A stretch of 64,000 nt of DNA. Origin: Roseobacter ponti. GTDB lineage: Bacteria; Pseudomonadota; Alphaproteobacteria; Rhodobacterales; Rhodobacteraceae. Position numbers and translations under genes: made by a program. This document shows, one piece after another, positions 25,538 through 34,248 of this stretch. Where the stretch lies: the NCBI RefSeq assembly GCF_012932215.1, contig NZ_CP048788.1, forward strand, positions 3,038,001-3,102,000. The letters are read 5' to 3'. Every line of letters starts with the position of its first letter. The first letter of the stretch is position 1. Under the pieces are notes generated by a model. That model was not told where the DNA came from. It saw only the letters and a list, made by a program, of their open reading frames with translations, and did no database searches.

Positions 25538-25618
25538 GATCGGGCCCCCGTTTTCGCACGCCCGTCCGGCGCGTGATTGAGCATTGCATGCCCCTGCGGC
25601 GCATGCCAGGCTTTGAGC

Positions 25619-26557
25619 ATGACAAACGTTCTGACCAGCCCCGATGGCACCCCCGCAAGCAGCCTCGCCTTTGGCACCATGCAGTTCGGCGGACGCGCGG
25701 ATGAGACTGCGTCGCGCGCCATGTTCGAGGCGGCCGTCGCGGCCGGCGTGAACCATTTCGACACGGCCTATGTCTATAACGACGGCGCCTCGGAGACGCT
25801 GCTGGGCAGCATGCCCGGCGACCGGCGCGACAGTCTGATCATCGCGACCAAAGCGGCCTATACCGGGGGCGGGACCCGCGACAATATCCTCACGAGTTTC
25901 GATGTCTCGCGCAGGCGGCTGGGCATGGATATGGTCGATCTGCTTTATATGCACCGGTTTGATCCGGACACCGATCTGCATGAAACGATGGAGGCGCTGG
26001 CGGAACTGAAAGAGGCCGGCAAAATCCGTTATATCGGAGTGTCGAATTACGCCGCATGGCAGGTGGTGAAAGCGATTTCCATTGCGGATAAATTCGGCAT
26101 CACGGTGGATATCCTGCAACCGATGTACAACCTCGTGAAGCGTCAGGCCGAGGTGGAAATCCTGCCGATGTGCGCGGATATGGGCGTGGCCTGTGCACCC
26201 TATTCACCGCTGGGCGGCGGGCTTCTGACCGGGAAATACGTCACCGGTGACGCCGGCCGGCTCACTGAGGACGACCGCTATGCCGCGCGCTATGGCCCGG
26301 ACTGGATGCATGAGGCGGCAAAGGGTCTGAGTGCCATCGCAGAGGAGACCGGCACCCGGGCGGCGACACTCGCCGTGGCCTGGGCCGCGCGTCATCCCAT
26401 GGGCCCCACACCGATCATTTCGGCGCGCAGTGCAGAGCAGCTGGCCCCCTCGCTCGATGCGATGGCCTTTGAGATGGATGACGCTCTTTACGCGCGGCTT
26501 TCGGCGCTGTCGCCGACACCACCCCCGGCCACTGACCGGCTCGAAGAACAGGAATGA
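25619..26557 (+). CDS. Aldo/keto reductase
   Basis: A 312-residue NAD(P)H-dependent oxidoreductase with a TIM-barrel fold. Seen: SSLAFGTMQFGG near the N terminus; the catalytic Asp and Tyr in HFDTAYVYNDGASETLLG; the Lys in LIIATKAAYTGGG; the His in DLLYMHRFDPDTD; GKIRYIGVSNYAAWQV; and a cofactor-binding C-terminal stretch, PTPIISARSAEQLAPSL. The start is the ATG at 25619. The frame extends upstream to 25577, but that part is Cys-rich and lacks a ribosome-binding site. It overlaps the next FAD enzyme by 4 bp. Substrate unknown. Confidence 0.93.
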   Translation: MTNVLTSPDGTPASSLAFGTMQFGGRADETASRAMFEAAVAAGVNHFDTAYVYNDGASETLLGSMPGDRRDSLIIATKAAYTGGGTRDNILTSFDVSRRRLGMDMVDLLYMHRFDPDTDLHETMEALAELKEAGKIRYIGVSNYAAWQVVKAISIADKFGITVDILQPMYNLVKRQAEVEILPMCADMGVACAPYSPLGGGLLTGKYVTGDAGRLTEDDRYAARYGPDWMHEAAKGLSAIAEETGTRAATLAVAWAARHPMGPTPIISARSAEQLAPSLDAMAFEMDDALYARLSALSPTPPPATDRLEEQE

Positions 26558-27630
26558 CCGACATCCTGGTGATCGGCGGCGGGATCGCCGGTCTTTCGGC
26601 GGCTGCACGGTTGTCAGAGGACGCGCAGGTGACGGTGCTGGAGGCTGAAGCCGCGACGGGATATCACGCCTCGGGCCGGTCGGCGGCTCTTATTGAGCTC
26701 AATTATGGTGCTGAAAGCGTGCGCGCGCTGAACCGCGCGGGTTTTGACTTTCTGCGCGACAGTTTCGGCGGCTGTCTGAGCCCGCGCGGGCTGATGATCC
26801 TCGCCCGGGAAGATGAGAAAGAGGCCTTTCAGAGTGACCTGACCTCTCTTGGTCTCGGGCAGATCGGCGTGGATGAGGCCCGCGCCATGGTGCCGGTGCT
26901 GGATCCGCAGACCGTGGCTTTTGCCGGGTATCACGACGCCGCTCATGACATCGATACCGACCGGCTGTTGCAGGGGTTCGCCCGCTCTTTGCGAGAAGGC
27001 GGCGGCTCGATCATGACCGGCGCGCGGGTGAACGACATCCGCTTTGACGGCGGTCAGTGGCAGGTCAGCACGCCCGTCGGGGAGTTCAGCGCAGCGCTGC
27101 TCGTGAACGCGGCAGGCGCCTGGGCCGATGAAGTGGCTGTCATGGCCGGGGTCGCGCCCTGCGGGATCGTGCCTTACCGCCGGTCGATGGCGCGCGTTCC
27201 GGCACCTGACGGGCATGATCCACGGAGCTGGCCCATGTTTTTCGGGGTCGGTGAGAGCTGGTACGCGAAGCCTGATGCGGGCGCGCTGCTGGTCTCTCCC
27301 GCCGATGAGGAGCCGGTCGCGCCACAGGATGCCTGGGCGGAGGATCTGACGCTGGCCGAGGGCATCGCGCGCTATGAGGAAATGGTGACAGCGCCGGTCA
27401 CACGAATGCTGTCGAGCTGGGCCGGGCTGCGCAGTTTTGCACCCGACCGGACACTGGTTCTGGGCCGGGATCCGGATCAGCCGGCCTTTGTGTGGTGCGC
27501 GGGACAGGGCGGCTACGGGTTTCAGACAGCACCTGCGGCGTCGCAGCTGCTGGCCGATCTTGTGGCGGGGCGGGCCAGCGGCCTGGACGCGGGTGTTGTG
27601 GATGCGCTGACGCCCGGGCGGCTCAGATGA
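26554..27630 (+). CDS. FAD-dependent oxidoreductase of the glycine/D-amino acid oxidase (DAO) family
   Basis: A 358-residue DAO-fold flavoprotein. Seen: an N-terminal dinucleotide fold (DILVIGGGIAGLSAAARL), TGYHASGRSAALIELNYG (FAD ribityl region), a central substrate domain with DIDTDRLLQGFARSL, LLVNAAGAWADEVA and a C-terminal WCAGQGGYGFQTAPAASQLL. It likely oxidises an amine or D-amino acid to the imine. It overlaps the aldo/keto reductase before it and the methyltransferase-fold protein after it, each by 4 bp, so the three probably form an operon. Confidence 0.9.
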   Translation: MTDILVIGGGIAGLSAAARLSEDAQVTVLEAEAATGYHASGRSAALIELNYGAESVRALNRAGFDFLRDSFGGCLSPRGLMILAREDEKEAFQSDLTSLGLGQIGVDEARAMVPVLDPQTVAFAGYHDAAHDIDTDRLLQGFARSLREGGGSIMTGARVNDIRFDGGQWQVSTPVGEFSAALLVNAAGAWADEVAVMAGVAPCGIVPYRRSMARVPAPDGHDPRSWPMFFGVGESWYAKPDAGALLVSPADEEPVAPQDAWAEDLTLAEGIARYEEMVTAPVTRMLSSWAGLRSFAPDRTLVLGRDPDQPAFVWCAGQGGYGFQTAPAASQLLADLVAGRASGLDAGVVDALTPGRLR

Positions 27631-28277
27631 CCGGGAAGCTTCCGCCAAATGCGAGCGTGGCCAGCGGTGGTGACGGGGCAAAGATGCACGCGCCTGCCGC
27701 GGCACGGAATGCCGGTGTGCTGAGCGCTTTTCTGCAGGCCGAGGCCCCACGGACAGGCCATGCGCTGGAGATCGCCAGTGGCACCGGACAGCATGTGGCG
27801 GTGTTTGCCGACGCCCTGCCCGGTCTGATCTGGCAGCCGTCGGACATTGATCCCGCGCGCCGTGCCAGCATTGACGCCCGGGCGCAGGACTGCGCGGCCG
27901 GTACGGTCCTGCCTGCGATAAATCTCGATGCGACGCGGGCGGGCTGGTCAGCGGATCATGCAGGCCAGGCGCTGATTGTGCTGGTCAATCTTTTGCATCT
28001 GATTTCGGGCCCCGCAGCGCAGATTGTCGTGGCGGAGGCAATGGCGGCGCTGGCCCCCGGCGGGCGGTTCATCTGCTATGGTCCCTTTCGCCGGGACGGG
28101 GTGCTGACCAGCGCGGGTGACGCGCGGTTCGACGCCGATCTGCGCGCCGCTGACCCTGCGATCGGGTATAAGGATGACGGTGAGATCACCGCATGGCTGC
28201 GGGCTGCGGGAGCAGCAGGCGTGACCTGTCACGAGATGCCGGCCAACAACCTGGCTTTCGTTGCGACGCGCGGATGA
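27627..28277 (+). CDS. DUF938-type class I SAM-dependent methyltransferase-fold protein
   Basis: A 216-residue protein of the DUF938 family. Seen: MHAPAAARNAGVLSAFLQ, then the SAM-binding glycine loop ALEIASGTGQHVAVFADALP, WQPSDIDPARRASI, INLDAT, a conserved VNLLHLISG segment, LAPGGRFICYGPFRRDG and the C-terminal MPANNLAFVATRG. The start is the ATG at 27627, overlapping the previous stop. Substrate unknown. The gene ends 44 bp before a pair of hairpin repeats that separate it from a convergent gene. Confidence 0.9.
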   Translation: MTGKLPPNASVASGGDGAKMHAPAAARNAGVLSAFLQAEAPRTGHALEIASGTGQHVAVFADALPGLIWQPSDIDPARRASIDARAQDCAAGTVLPAINLDATRAGWSADHAGQALIVLVNLLHLISGPAAQIVVAEAMAALAPGGRFICYGPFRRDGVLTSAGDARFDADLRAADPAIGYKDDGEITAWLRAAGAAGVTCHEMPANNLAFVATRG

Positions 28278-28321
28278 GCCCGGCAGGGCGGCGTGCCGGG
28301 AGGTGTCCTGCGCCAGGCGGC

Positions 28322-28378
28322 GGGTCAGCTGCCAAAGCAGTTGACCGGGTCAGCTGCTTACGCAGTTGACCGGGTCAG
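28322..28378. repeat. Two tandem 25-bp hairpin repeats (possible bidirectional terminator)
   Basis: Seen: two near-identical 25-bp units plus the first 8 bases of a third. Each unit forms a hairpin: GGTCAGCTGC (28323-28332), loop CAAA, GCAGTTGACC (28337-28346); and GGTCAGCTGC (28348-28357), loop TTAC, GCAGTTGACC (28362-28371). Each has 9 Watson-Crick pairs and one G-T in ten. The units differ mainly in the loop. The truncated third unit contains the stop codon of the convergent gene. No T-run follows. Confidence 0.75.
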
Positions 28379-30876
28379 CCGTCGATGCGGATGCGGGCGT
28401 TTTTCGGGTCATAGGGGCTGTCTTCGGTAACCTCGGCGTTCCAGAGACGGTCCAGCATTTTGACCTGCAGTTTTGTGCCCGCGACCGCCAGATCAGGCGT
28501 CACATAGCCCATCCCGATGGATTTTCCGAAGGCCACGGAATAGCCGCCCGAAGTCAGACGTCCCACGCGGGTCTCGCCATGATAGAGCGCCTCGCGGCCC
28601 CAGGGATCGGCATCTTCCGGCCCGTCGATCAGCAGGGTAACGCATTTTGAGCGCACCCCGGTTTCCTCAAGCTTTGCCCTGCCGTGGAAGTCTTTGCTGA
28701 GATCCACAAAGCGCGGCAGATCGGCCTCCAGCGGGGTGGCGTCGCGGCCAAGCTCATTGCCGAAAGCGCGGTAGGATTTCTCCTGTCTGAGCCAGTTCTG
28801 TGCCCGCGCGCCCACGAGTTTCATACCCTGCGGCGCGCCCGCTTTTTCGAGCTGGTCAAAGAGGTAGTTCTGCATCTCGATGGGGTGATGCAGCTCCCAG
28901 CCAAGCTCGCCGGTATAGGCCACGCGGATCGCGCGCACCGGGCACATGCCCAGCTCGATGTTGCGCATGGTGAGCCAGGGGAAGCGCTTGTTTGAGAGCA
29001 CCGTGGCCGGGTCGGCATCTTTGATGATGTCATTCAGCACATCGCGGGATTTCGGCCCTGCGATGGCGAAAACGCCCCATTGCGTGGTCACATCATGGCA
29101 TTCGATATAGCCGAAGTCCGGGGCTTTATCCCCGATCGCCTTGCGCAGGTAATCGGCGTCATAGGCCGTCCAGGCACCGGCACTCACGAGGTAATATTCA
29201 TGCTCCGCGAGCCGCACGATCGTGTATTCGGTGCGCGTCGTGCCGTGGCCCGTCAGCGCATAGGTCAGGTTGATGCGCCCGACCGACGGCAGTTTGTTGC
29301 AGGTAAACCAGTTGAGAAATTCGGTCGCACCCGGGCCGCGCACCAGATGCTTGGTAAAGGCGGTGGCATCGATAAGGCCCACGCCCTCGCGGATGGCTTT
29401 CGCCTCCTCCACCGCGTGCTGCCACCAGCCGCCGCGCCGGAAGCTGCGCGCGTCGTGATCAAAACTGTCGGGTGCGTCCACCGGACCGAAATAGTTGGGC
29501 CGCTCCCAGCCGTTCACATGACCGAACTGGGCGCCGCGCGCTTTCTGACGGTCATAGGCGGGGGCGGTGCGCAGCGGGCGGCAGGCGGGGCGTTCTTCGT
29601 CCGGGTGGTGCAGGATATAGACGTGTTCGTAGGCTTCCTCGTTCTTGCGCGCGGCATATTCAGTCGTCATCCAGTCGCCGTAGCGTTTGGGATCAAGGCT
29701 CGCCATGTCGATCCCGGCCTCACCCTCCACCATCAGCTGTGCGAGATAATAGCCGGTGCCGCCGGCCGCTGTGATTCCGAAAGAGAACCCTTCAGCGAGC
29801 CACATGTTGCGCAGGCCAGGTGCCGGACCCACCAGCGGGTTGCCATCCGGGGTATAGCAGATCGGGCCGTTGAAATCATCCTTCAGACCGCTTTCCTCAC
29901 AGGAGGGAATGCGGTGGATCATCGCCAGATACTGCTCTTCGATGCGCTCCAGATCGAGCTGGAAGAGATCAGCGCGGAAACTGTCGGGCACACCGTATTC
30001 AAAGCGCGCGGGCGCTTTGGGCTCGTACACGCCGAGGATCCAGCCGCCGCGCTCTTCGCGCACGTATGATTGTGCGTCGGCATCCCGGATCACCGGATGT
30101 TCCACATGTCCTTCGGCGCGGAATTTCACCAGATCGGGGTCCTGATCCATGACGATGAACTGATGCTCGACCGGGATCGCAGGCATCTTTATGCCCAGCA
30201 TCTTTGCCGTGCGCTGCGCATGGTTACCCGACGCGGTGACGACATGCTCGGCGGTGATCACGATCTGCTCGTCGGAGGGCACAAGGTTGCCGCCCTTCTC
30301 GACCATTTTCGTGGCAGTCACCTCCCAGTGCGTGCCCGTCCAGTGAAAGGCATCCGCCTGCCATTTGCGTTCGATCATCACGCCGCGCTGGCGGGCACCT
30401 TTGGCCATCGCCATGGTGACATCGGCGGGGTTAATATAGCCGTCGGTGTGGTGATAAAGCGCGCCTTTAAGGTCGGATGTGTTGATCAGCGGCCATTTTT
30501 CTTTGATCTCATCGGGTGTCATCCACTGATAGGGCACGCCACAGGTCTCGGCCGTCGAAGCATAGAGCATATATTCGTCCATACGCTCGTCAGTCTGTGC
30601 CATGCGCAGGTTGCCCACCACGGCAAAGCCCGCGTTCAGGCCCGTTTCTTCTTCGAGGGTTTTGTAAAAGCGGATGGAATAGTCATGGATATGCGTGGTC
30701 GCGAAGGACATGTTGAAGTAGGGCAGCAGCCCCGCTGCATGCCATGTGGACCCGGATGTCAGCTCATCGCGTTCGAGCAGCATCACGTCGTCCCAGCCGG
30801 CGCGCGCGAGGTGATAGGCAATCGATGTGCCGACGGCACCCCCGCCGACTACCAGTGCTTTGACCTGCGTTTTCAT
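28375..30876 (-). CDS. Dimethylglycine/sarcosine dehydrogenase-like flavoprotein (DAO + GcvT domains)
   Basis: An 833-residue two-part enzyme. The N-terminal half (about 1-400) is a DAO-type FAD domain: ALVVGGGAVGTSIAYHLARA, then SGSTWHAAGLLPYF, whose His corresponds to the covalent FAD attachment site in dimethylglycine dehydrogenase. The C-terminal half (about 430-833) is a GcvT-like tetrahydrofolate domain (GLIDATAFTKHLVRGPGA, YTGELGWELHHPIE, GGYSVAFGKSIGMGYV). Such enzymes demethylate N-methyl amino acids, pass the one-carbon unit to folate and the electrons to ETF. Which substrate it uses cannot be decided from sequence. The downstream end meets the hairpin repeats at 28322-28378. Confidence 0.88.
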   Translation of the reverse strand: MKTQVKALVVGGGAVGTSIAYHLARAGWDDVMLLERDELTSGSTWHAAGLLPYFNMSFATTHIHDYSIRFYKTLEEETGLNAGFAVVGNLRMAQTDERMDEYMLYASTAETCGVPYQWMTPDEIKEKWPLINTSDLKGALYHHTDGYINPADVTMAMAKGARQRGVMIERKWQADAFHWTGTHWEVTATKMVEKGGNLVPSDEQIVITAEHVVTASGNHAQRTAKMLGIKMPAIPVEHQFIVMDQDPDLVKFRAEGHVEHPVIRDADAQSYVREERGGWILGVYEPKAPARFEYGVPDSFRADLFQLDLERIEEQYLAMIHRIPSCEESGLKDDFNGPICYTPDGNPLVGPAPGLRNMWLAEGFSFGITAAGGTGYYLAQLMVEGEAGIDMASLDPKRYGDWMTTEYAARKNEEAYEHVYILHHPDEERPACRPLRTAPAYDRQKARGAQFGHVNGWERPNYFGPVDAPDSFDHDARSFRRGGWWQHAVEEAKAIREGVGLIDATAFTKHLVRGPGATEFLNWFTCNKLPSVGRINLTYALTGHGTTRTEYTIVRLAEHEYYLVSAGAWTAYDADYLRKAIGDKAPDFGYIECHDVTTQWGVFAIAGPKSRDVLNDIIKDADPATVLSNKRFPWLTMRNIELGMCPVRAIRVAYTGELGWELHHPIEMQNYLFDQLEKAGAPQGMKLVGARAQNWLRQEKSYRAFGNELGRDATPLEADLPRFVDLSKDFHGRAKLEETGVRSKCVTLLIDGPEDADPWGREALYHGETRVGRLTSGGYSVAFGKSIGMGYVTPDLAVAGTKLQVKMLDRLWNAEVTEDSPYDPKNARIRIDG

Positions 30877-31005
30877 GACATGCTCTCCCGCGTTGGCATC
30901 AATGCAGGATCATTAGCCGCAGATCGCGAAAAGGCGCAAAACGCGCCCGACCGGTCATAGCGGGAAAGCGACATGGCGCCTGTCTGAGCGGCGGTAAAGC
31001 CGTGT

Positions 31006-32415
31006 TCAGGGGCGTGCGGGGAAGATTTTGCCCGGGTTCATGATGTTGGCCGGATCCAGAGCAGCCTTGATGGCGCTCATGATCACCGTGGCCTCGCCCA
31101 GCTCTTTTTCCAGATAGGCCTGTTTGCCCTGCCCGATGCCATGCTCACCGGTGCAGGTGCCGCCCACGGAGATCGCAAGCTCACTGAGCCAGGATGCGAA
31201 GATGTCAGCATTTTCCACCTCCTGCGGATTGTCCATATCAACCAGCGGTGTGACGTGGAAATTGCCGTCACCGGCGTGGCCCACGATGGGGGCGATGAGG
31301 CCCAGTTCATCGGCTTTGAGCTGGGCCGCGGTGACACATTCCGCCAGTCGTGAGATCGGTACGCAGGCGTCGGTGGCCACCCCTTTGGCGCCCGGGCGGT
31401 ACTGCAGCATCGCCCAGTAGGCATCGTGGCGGGCTTTCCACAGGCGGTTGCGCTCTTCGGTGCTCGTGGTGGCCTCGAACCCGTGGCCGCCGACCTCGCC
31501 GGCCAGTGCGCCGAAGATCTCCGCCTGCTCGGTCACGCTGTTCTCCGTGCCGTGGAATTCCAGCAGCAGAAGCGGCGTTTCCGGCAGATTGAGTTTTGAA
31601 TAGCCGTTGATGGCTTTGACCATCGTGGTGTCGAGAAGCTCGATCCGGGCGACGGGCACGCCGTACTGAATGACGGAGGTAACCGCCTGACAGGCCTCAT
31701 CCACCGACGGAAAGGAACAACGCGCGGCACTCATGGCCTCGGGAATGCCCTGCAGGCGCAGGGTGATTTCGGTGATGACACCCAGCGTGCCCTCACTGCC
31801 CACAAGCAGGCGGGTCAGGTCATACCCGGCGGAGGATTTGCGCGCGCGGGTGCCGGTGCGGATGATGCGCCCGTCGGCCATCACAGCCTCAAGCGACAGC
31901 ACGTTGTCTTTCATCGTGCCGTAGCGCACCGCATTGGTGCCGGAGGCGCGGGTGGAAGCCATGCCCCCGAGCGAGGCATTGGCACCGGGATCGATGGGGA
32001 AAAAGAGGCCCTGATCACGCAGATGGGTGTTGAGGTCCTCGCGCGTCACGCCCGGTTGCACGCGGCAGTCGAGATCTCCCGGGTTGACTTCAATCACGCG
32101 GTTCATCTGGCTGAGATCGATGCTGATGCCACCGGCGGGGGCGTTCACGTGACCCTCCAGCGAGGTGCCGGTGCCATAGGGGATCACCGGCACGTCATGG
32201 GTGGCGCAGACCTTCACCAGGTCAGAGACCTCCTGGGTGCTGGTCGGAAAGACCACCGCATCGGGGGCCTGGTTTTCGATCCAGGTGGTGGTGTGGCCAT
32301 GCTGTTCGCGCACGGCCCGGCCGGTTTGCAGGCGTTCGCCGAACTGCTGTTTCAGCACGTCGATCACGGTGCGGATGCCGGTCTCATTGCGCGGCAGCGT
32401 GGTTACCTGAACCAT
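31006..32415 (-). CDS. FAD-linked oxidase (D-lactate dehydrogenase/GlcD type)
   Basis: A 469-residue flavoprotein of the vanillyl-alcohol-oxidase fold. Seen: a PCMH-type FAD-binding domain (APDAVVFPTSTQEVSDLVKV, VIPYGTGTSLEGHV, GANASLGGMASTRASGTNAV, LLVGSEGTLGVITEITLRLQ) and a FAD-oxidase C domain with PIVGHAGDGNFHV and GGTCTGEHGIGQGKQAYLEK, which carries the metal/substrate His residues. It resembles cytochrome-linked D-lactate dehydrogenase and the glycolate oxidase subunit GlcD. The start is the ATG at 32413-32415, preceded by the strong GGAGGAAAGA. It follows the gamma-glutamyltransferase gene by 25 bp. Confidence 0.9.
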   Translation of the reverse strand: MVQVTTLPRNETGIRTVIDVLKQQFGERLQTGRAVREQHGHTTTWIENQAPDAVVFPTSTQEVSDLVKVCATHDVPVIPYGTGTSLEGHVNAPAGGISIDLSQMNRVIEVNPGDLDCRVQPGVTREDLNTHLRDQGLFFPIDPGANASLGGMASTRASGTNAVRYGTMKDNVLSLEAVMADGRIIRTGTRARKSSAGYDLTRLLVGSEGTLGVITEITLRLQGIPEAMSAARCSFPSVDEACQAVTSVIQYGVPVARIELLDTTMVKAINGYSKLNLPETPLLLLEFHGTENSVTEQAEIFGALAGEVGGHGFEATTSTEERNRLWKARHDAYWAMLQYRPGAKGVATDACVPISRLAECVTAAQLKADELGLIAPIVGHAGDGNFHVTPLVDMDNPQEVENADIFASWLSELAISVGGTCTGEHGIGQGKQAYLEKELGEATVIMSAIKAALDPANIMNPGKIFPARP

Positions 32416-32440
32416 GTCTCTTTCCTCCCGGCGCTGTGGC

Positions 32441-34219
32441 TCACTGCCCCAGCGCAATCCCTTCGCGGCGCGGATCCGCACCGCCCTGAAGTGTCTCGCC
32501 CAGTGATATCGCATGCAGCCCGGATGTCAGCGCGCGGATGTTCACCTCATATCCCATCTGCGTCAGATCCTGCTCCAGCGCTGTGGCCGTACTGCCCTCT
32601 TCGAGATCATATGTGCCAAAGCGGTTCACGGCATGAGGGACGGAGACCGCCTCCTGCACGTTCATACCCCAGTCGAGATGCGCGATGATGCTTTCAGCCA
32701 CATACCCGATAATGCGGCTGCCACCGGGGCTGCCGATGGCCAGGACCGGGGCGCCGTCTTTCATCACGATAGTGGGCGCCATAGACGAGCGCGGGCGTTT
32801 GCCGGGCTCCACGCGGTTAGCGATCGGCACACCCTCGCTGTGTGAGCGGAAGGAAAAGTCGGTGAGCTCGTTATTGAGGAGGAAGCCGCGCACCATCAGC
32901 CGGCTTCCGAACCCGTTTTCGATGGTGGTGGTCATGGAGGCAACGCTGCCCTCGGCGTCCACGATCACAAAATGCGAGGTCGAGGGCAGTTCGATGGACA
33001 CATCATCGGCCTGGAGCAGAGCGTGATCAAATGCCGGCGTGCCCGGGGCTGCGTCTTCCAGCGCGCTCTCGCCGTTCAGTGCGGCGGCGCGATCGGCCAG
33101 ATAGGCCGGATCTATCAGCCCGGCGGCGGGCACGGGCACGAAATCGCTGTCGGCCATGTAGCGGCCACGATCAGCGAAGGCCAGCCGCGAGGCGTCGCCG
33201 ATGAGCCGACGCACCTCCGCATCGCCCGGCCCGGCGCTGAGATCGAAGCCTTCCAGCATCCCGAGGATCTGGCCCACTGTCAGCCCGCCCGAGGATGGCG
33301 GCCCCATGCCGCAGACGTCATGCGCACGGTAGGTGGCACAGACAGGAGCGCGTTCTTTGACCTCGTAGATGCTGAGATCAGTTTCGGAGAGCACGCCGGG
33401 GTTGCCTTTGGCGCTGCGCACGGTGCTGACGATATCTGCGGCGATCTCACCGGTGTAAAAGGCTGCGGCACCGCCTGTTGCCATGGCCCCGAGTGTTTGC
33501 GCATAGGCGGGATTGGTCAGGGTCTGACCCACTGCGAGCGGTGTTCCGCCCGGCAGGAAATACGCCGCCGTTGCGGGAAAGCGCGCGAGGCGTTCGGCGT
33601 CGCTTTCCACAAGACCGGCAAGGCGCGGCGAGACCGCGAAGCCCTGCTCCGCGAGGTTCGCCGCAGGCTGCAGCAGCCCGGCCCAGTCCATGCGGCCCCA
33701 GCGCTCATGCGCGGCCTGCATGAGCGCGGGCGTGCCGGGTGTGCCGACAGAGAGACCACCGACGACCGCGTCGAAAAAGCCCAGCGGTTCGCCGTTTTCA
33801 TCCTGAAAGAGGCGCGGCGTGGCCGCCAGCGGGGCGGTTTCGCGCCCGTCGAGCGTCATCAGTTCGCCGGAGCCCGCATCGTAATAGACCAGAAAGGCGC
33901 CGCCCCCCAGCCCTGAAGACTGCGGCTCCACCAGACCCAGCATTGCCTGCACCGCAACAAGGGCATCCGCTGCCGTGCCACCGGCGGCCAGCACATCCGC
34001 ACCGGCCTGCACCGCAAGCGGGTTGGCGGCGGCCACCATCCAGTCGCTGGCCTGCACCGGCGTGCGCGTGGCTTTGGCCTTGAAGGCGGCGGCGATCTCC
34101 TCTGAGAGCGCCTCGAAGGCGCCTTGCGTCGCGGGCTCGGGCTGCACTGCGTCGGCGGCCTGCTGGGCGTGCACCTGCGTTGCAATCAGTAAAGCGGCGG
34201 TAACCGGAAAAATACGCAT
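32441..34219 (-). CDS. ggt: Gamma-glutamyltransferase (periplasmic, autoprocessing)
   Basis: A 592-residue Ntn-hydrolase precursor that cleaves or transfers gamma-glutamyl groups, for example from glutathione. Seen: a signal peptide (MRIFPVTAALLIATQVHAQ), AANPLAVQAGADVLAAGGTA, GLVEPQSSGLGGGAFLVYYD, LDGRETAP and GPPSSGGLTVGQILGML. The presumed processing site is in ELPSTSHFVIVDAEGSVASM (nucleophile Thr in STSHF), followed by RPRSSMAPTIV and SPGGSRIIGYVAESI in the small subunit. The start is the ATG at 34217-34219, with AAAGGAC upstream. The product probably acts in the periplasm on peptides or glutathione, releasing glutamate and amines. Confidence 0.94.
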   Translation of the reverse strand: MRIFPVTAALLIATQVHAQQAADAVQPEPATQGAFEALSEEIAAAFKAKATRTPVQASDWMVAAANPLAVQAGADVLAAGGTAADALVAVQAMLGLVEPQSSGLGGGAFLVYYDAGSGELMTLDGRETAPLAATPRLFQDENGEPLGFFDAVVGGLSVGTPGTPALMQAAHERWGRMDWAGLLQPAANLAEQGFAVSPRLAGLVESDAERLARFPATAAYFLPGGTPLAVGQTLTNPAYAQTLGAMATGGAAAFYTGEIAADIVSTVRSAKGNPGVLSETDLSIYEVKERAPVCATYRAHDVCGMGPPSSGGLTVGQILGMLEGFDLSAGPGDAEVRRLIGDASRLAFADRGRYMADSDFVPVPAAGLIDPAYLADRAAALNGESALEDAAPGTPAFDHALLQADDVSIELPSTSHFVIVDAEGSVASMTTTIENGFGSRLMVRGFLLNNELTDFSFRSHSEGVPIANRVEPGKRPRSSMAPTIVMKDGAPVLAIGSPGGSRIIGYVAESIIAHLDWGMNVQEAVSVPHAVNRFGTYDLEEGSTATALEQDLTQMGYEVNIRALTSGLHAISLGETLQGGADPRREGIALGQ

Positions 34220-34248
34220 GACTGTCCTTTCGGGGTCAGAGGAGCGGA

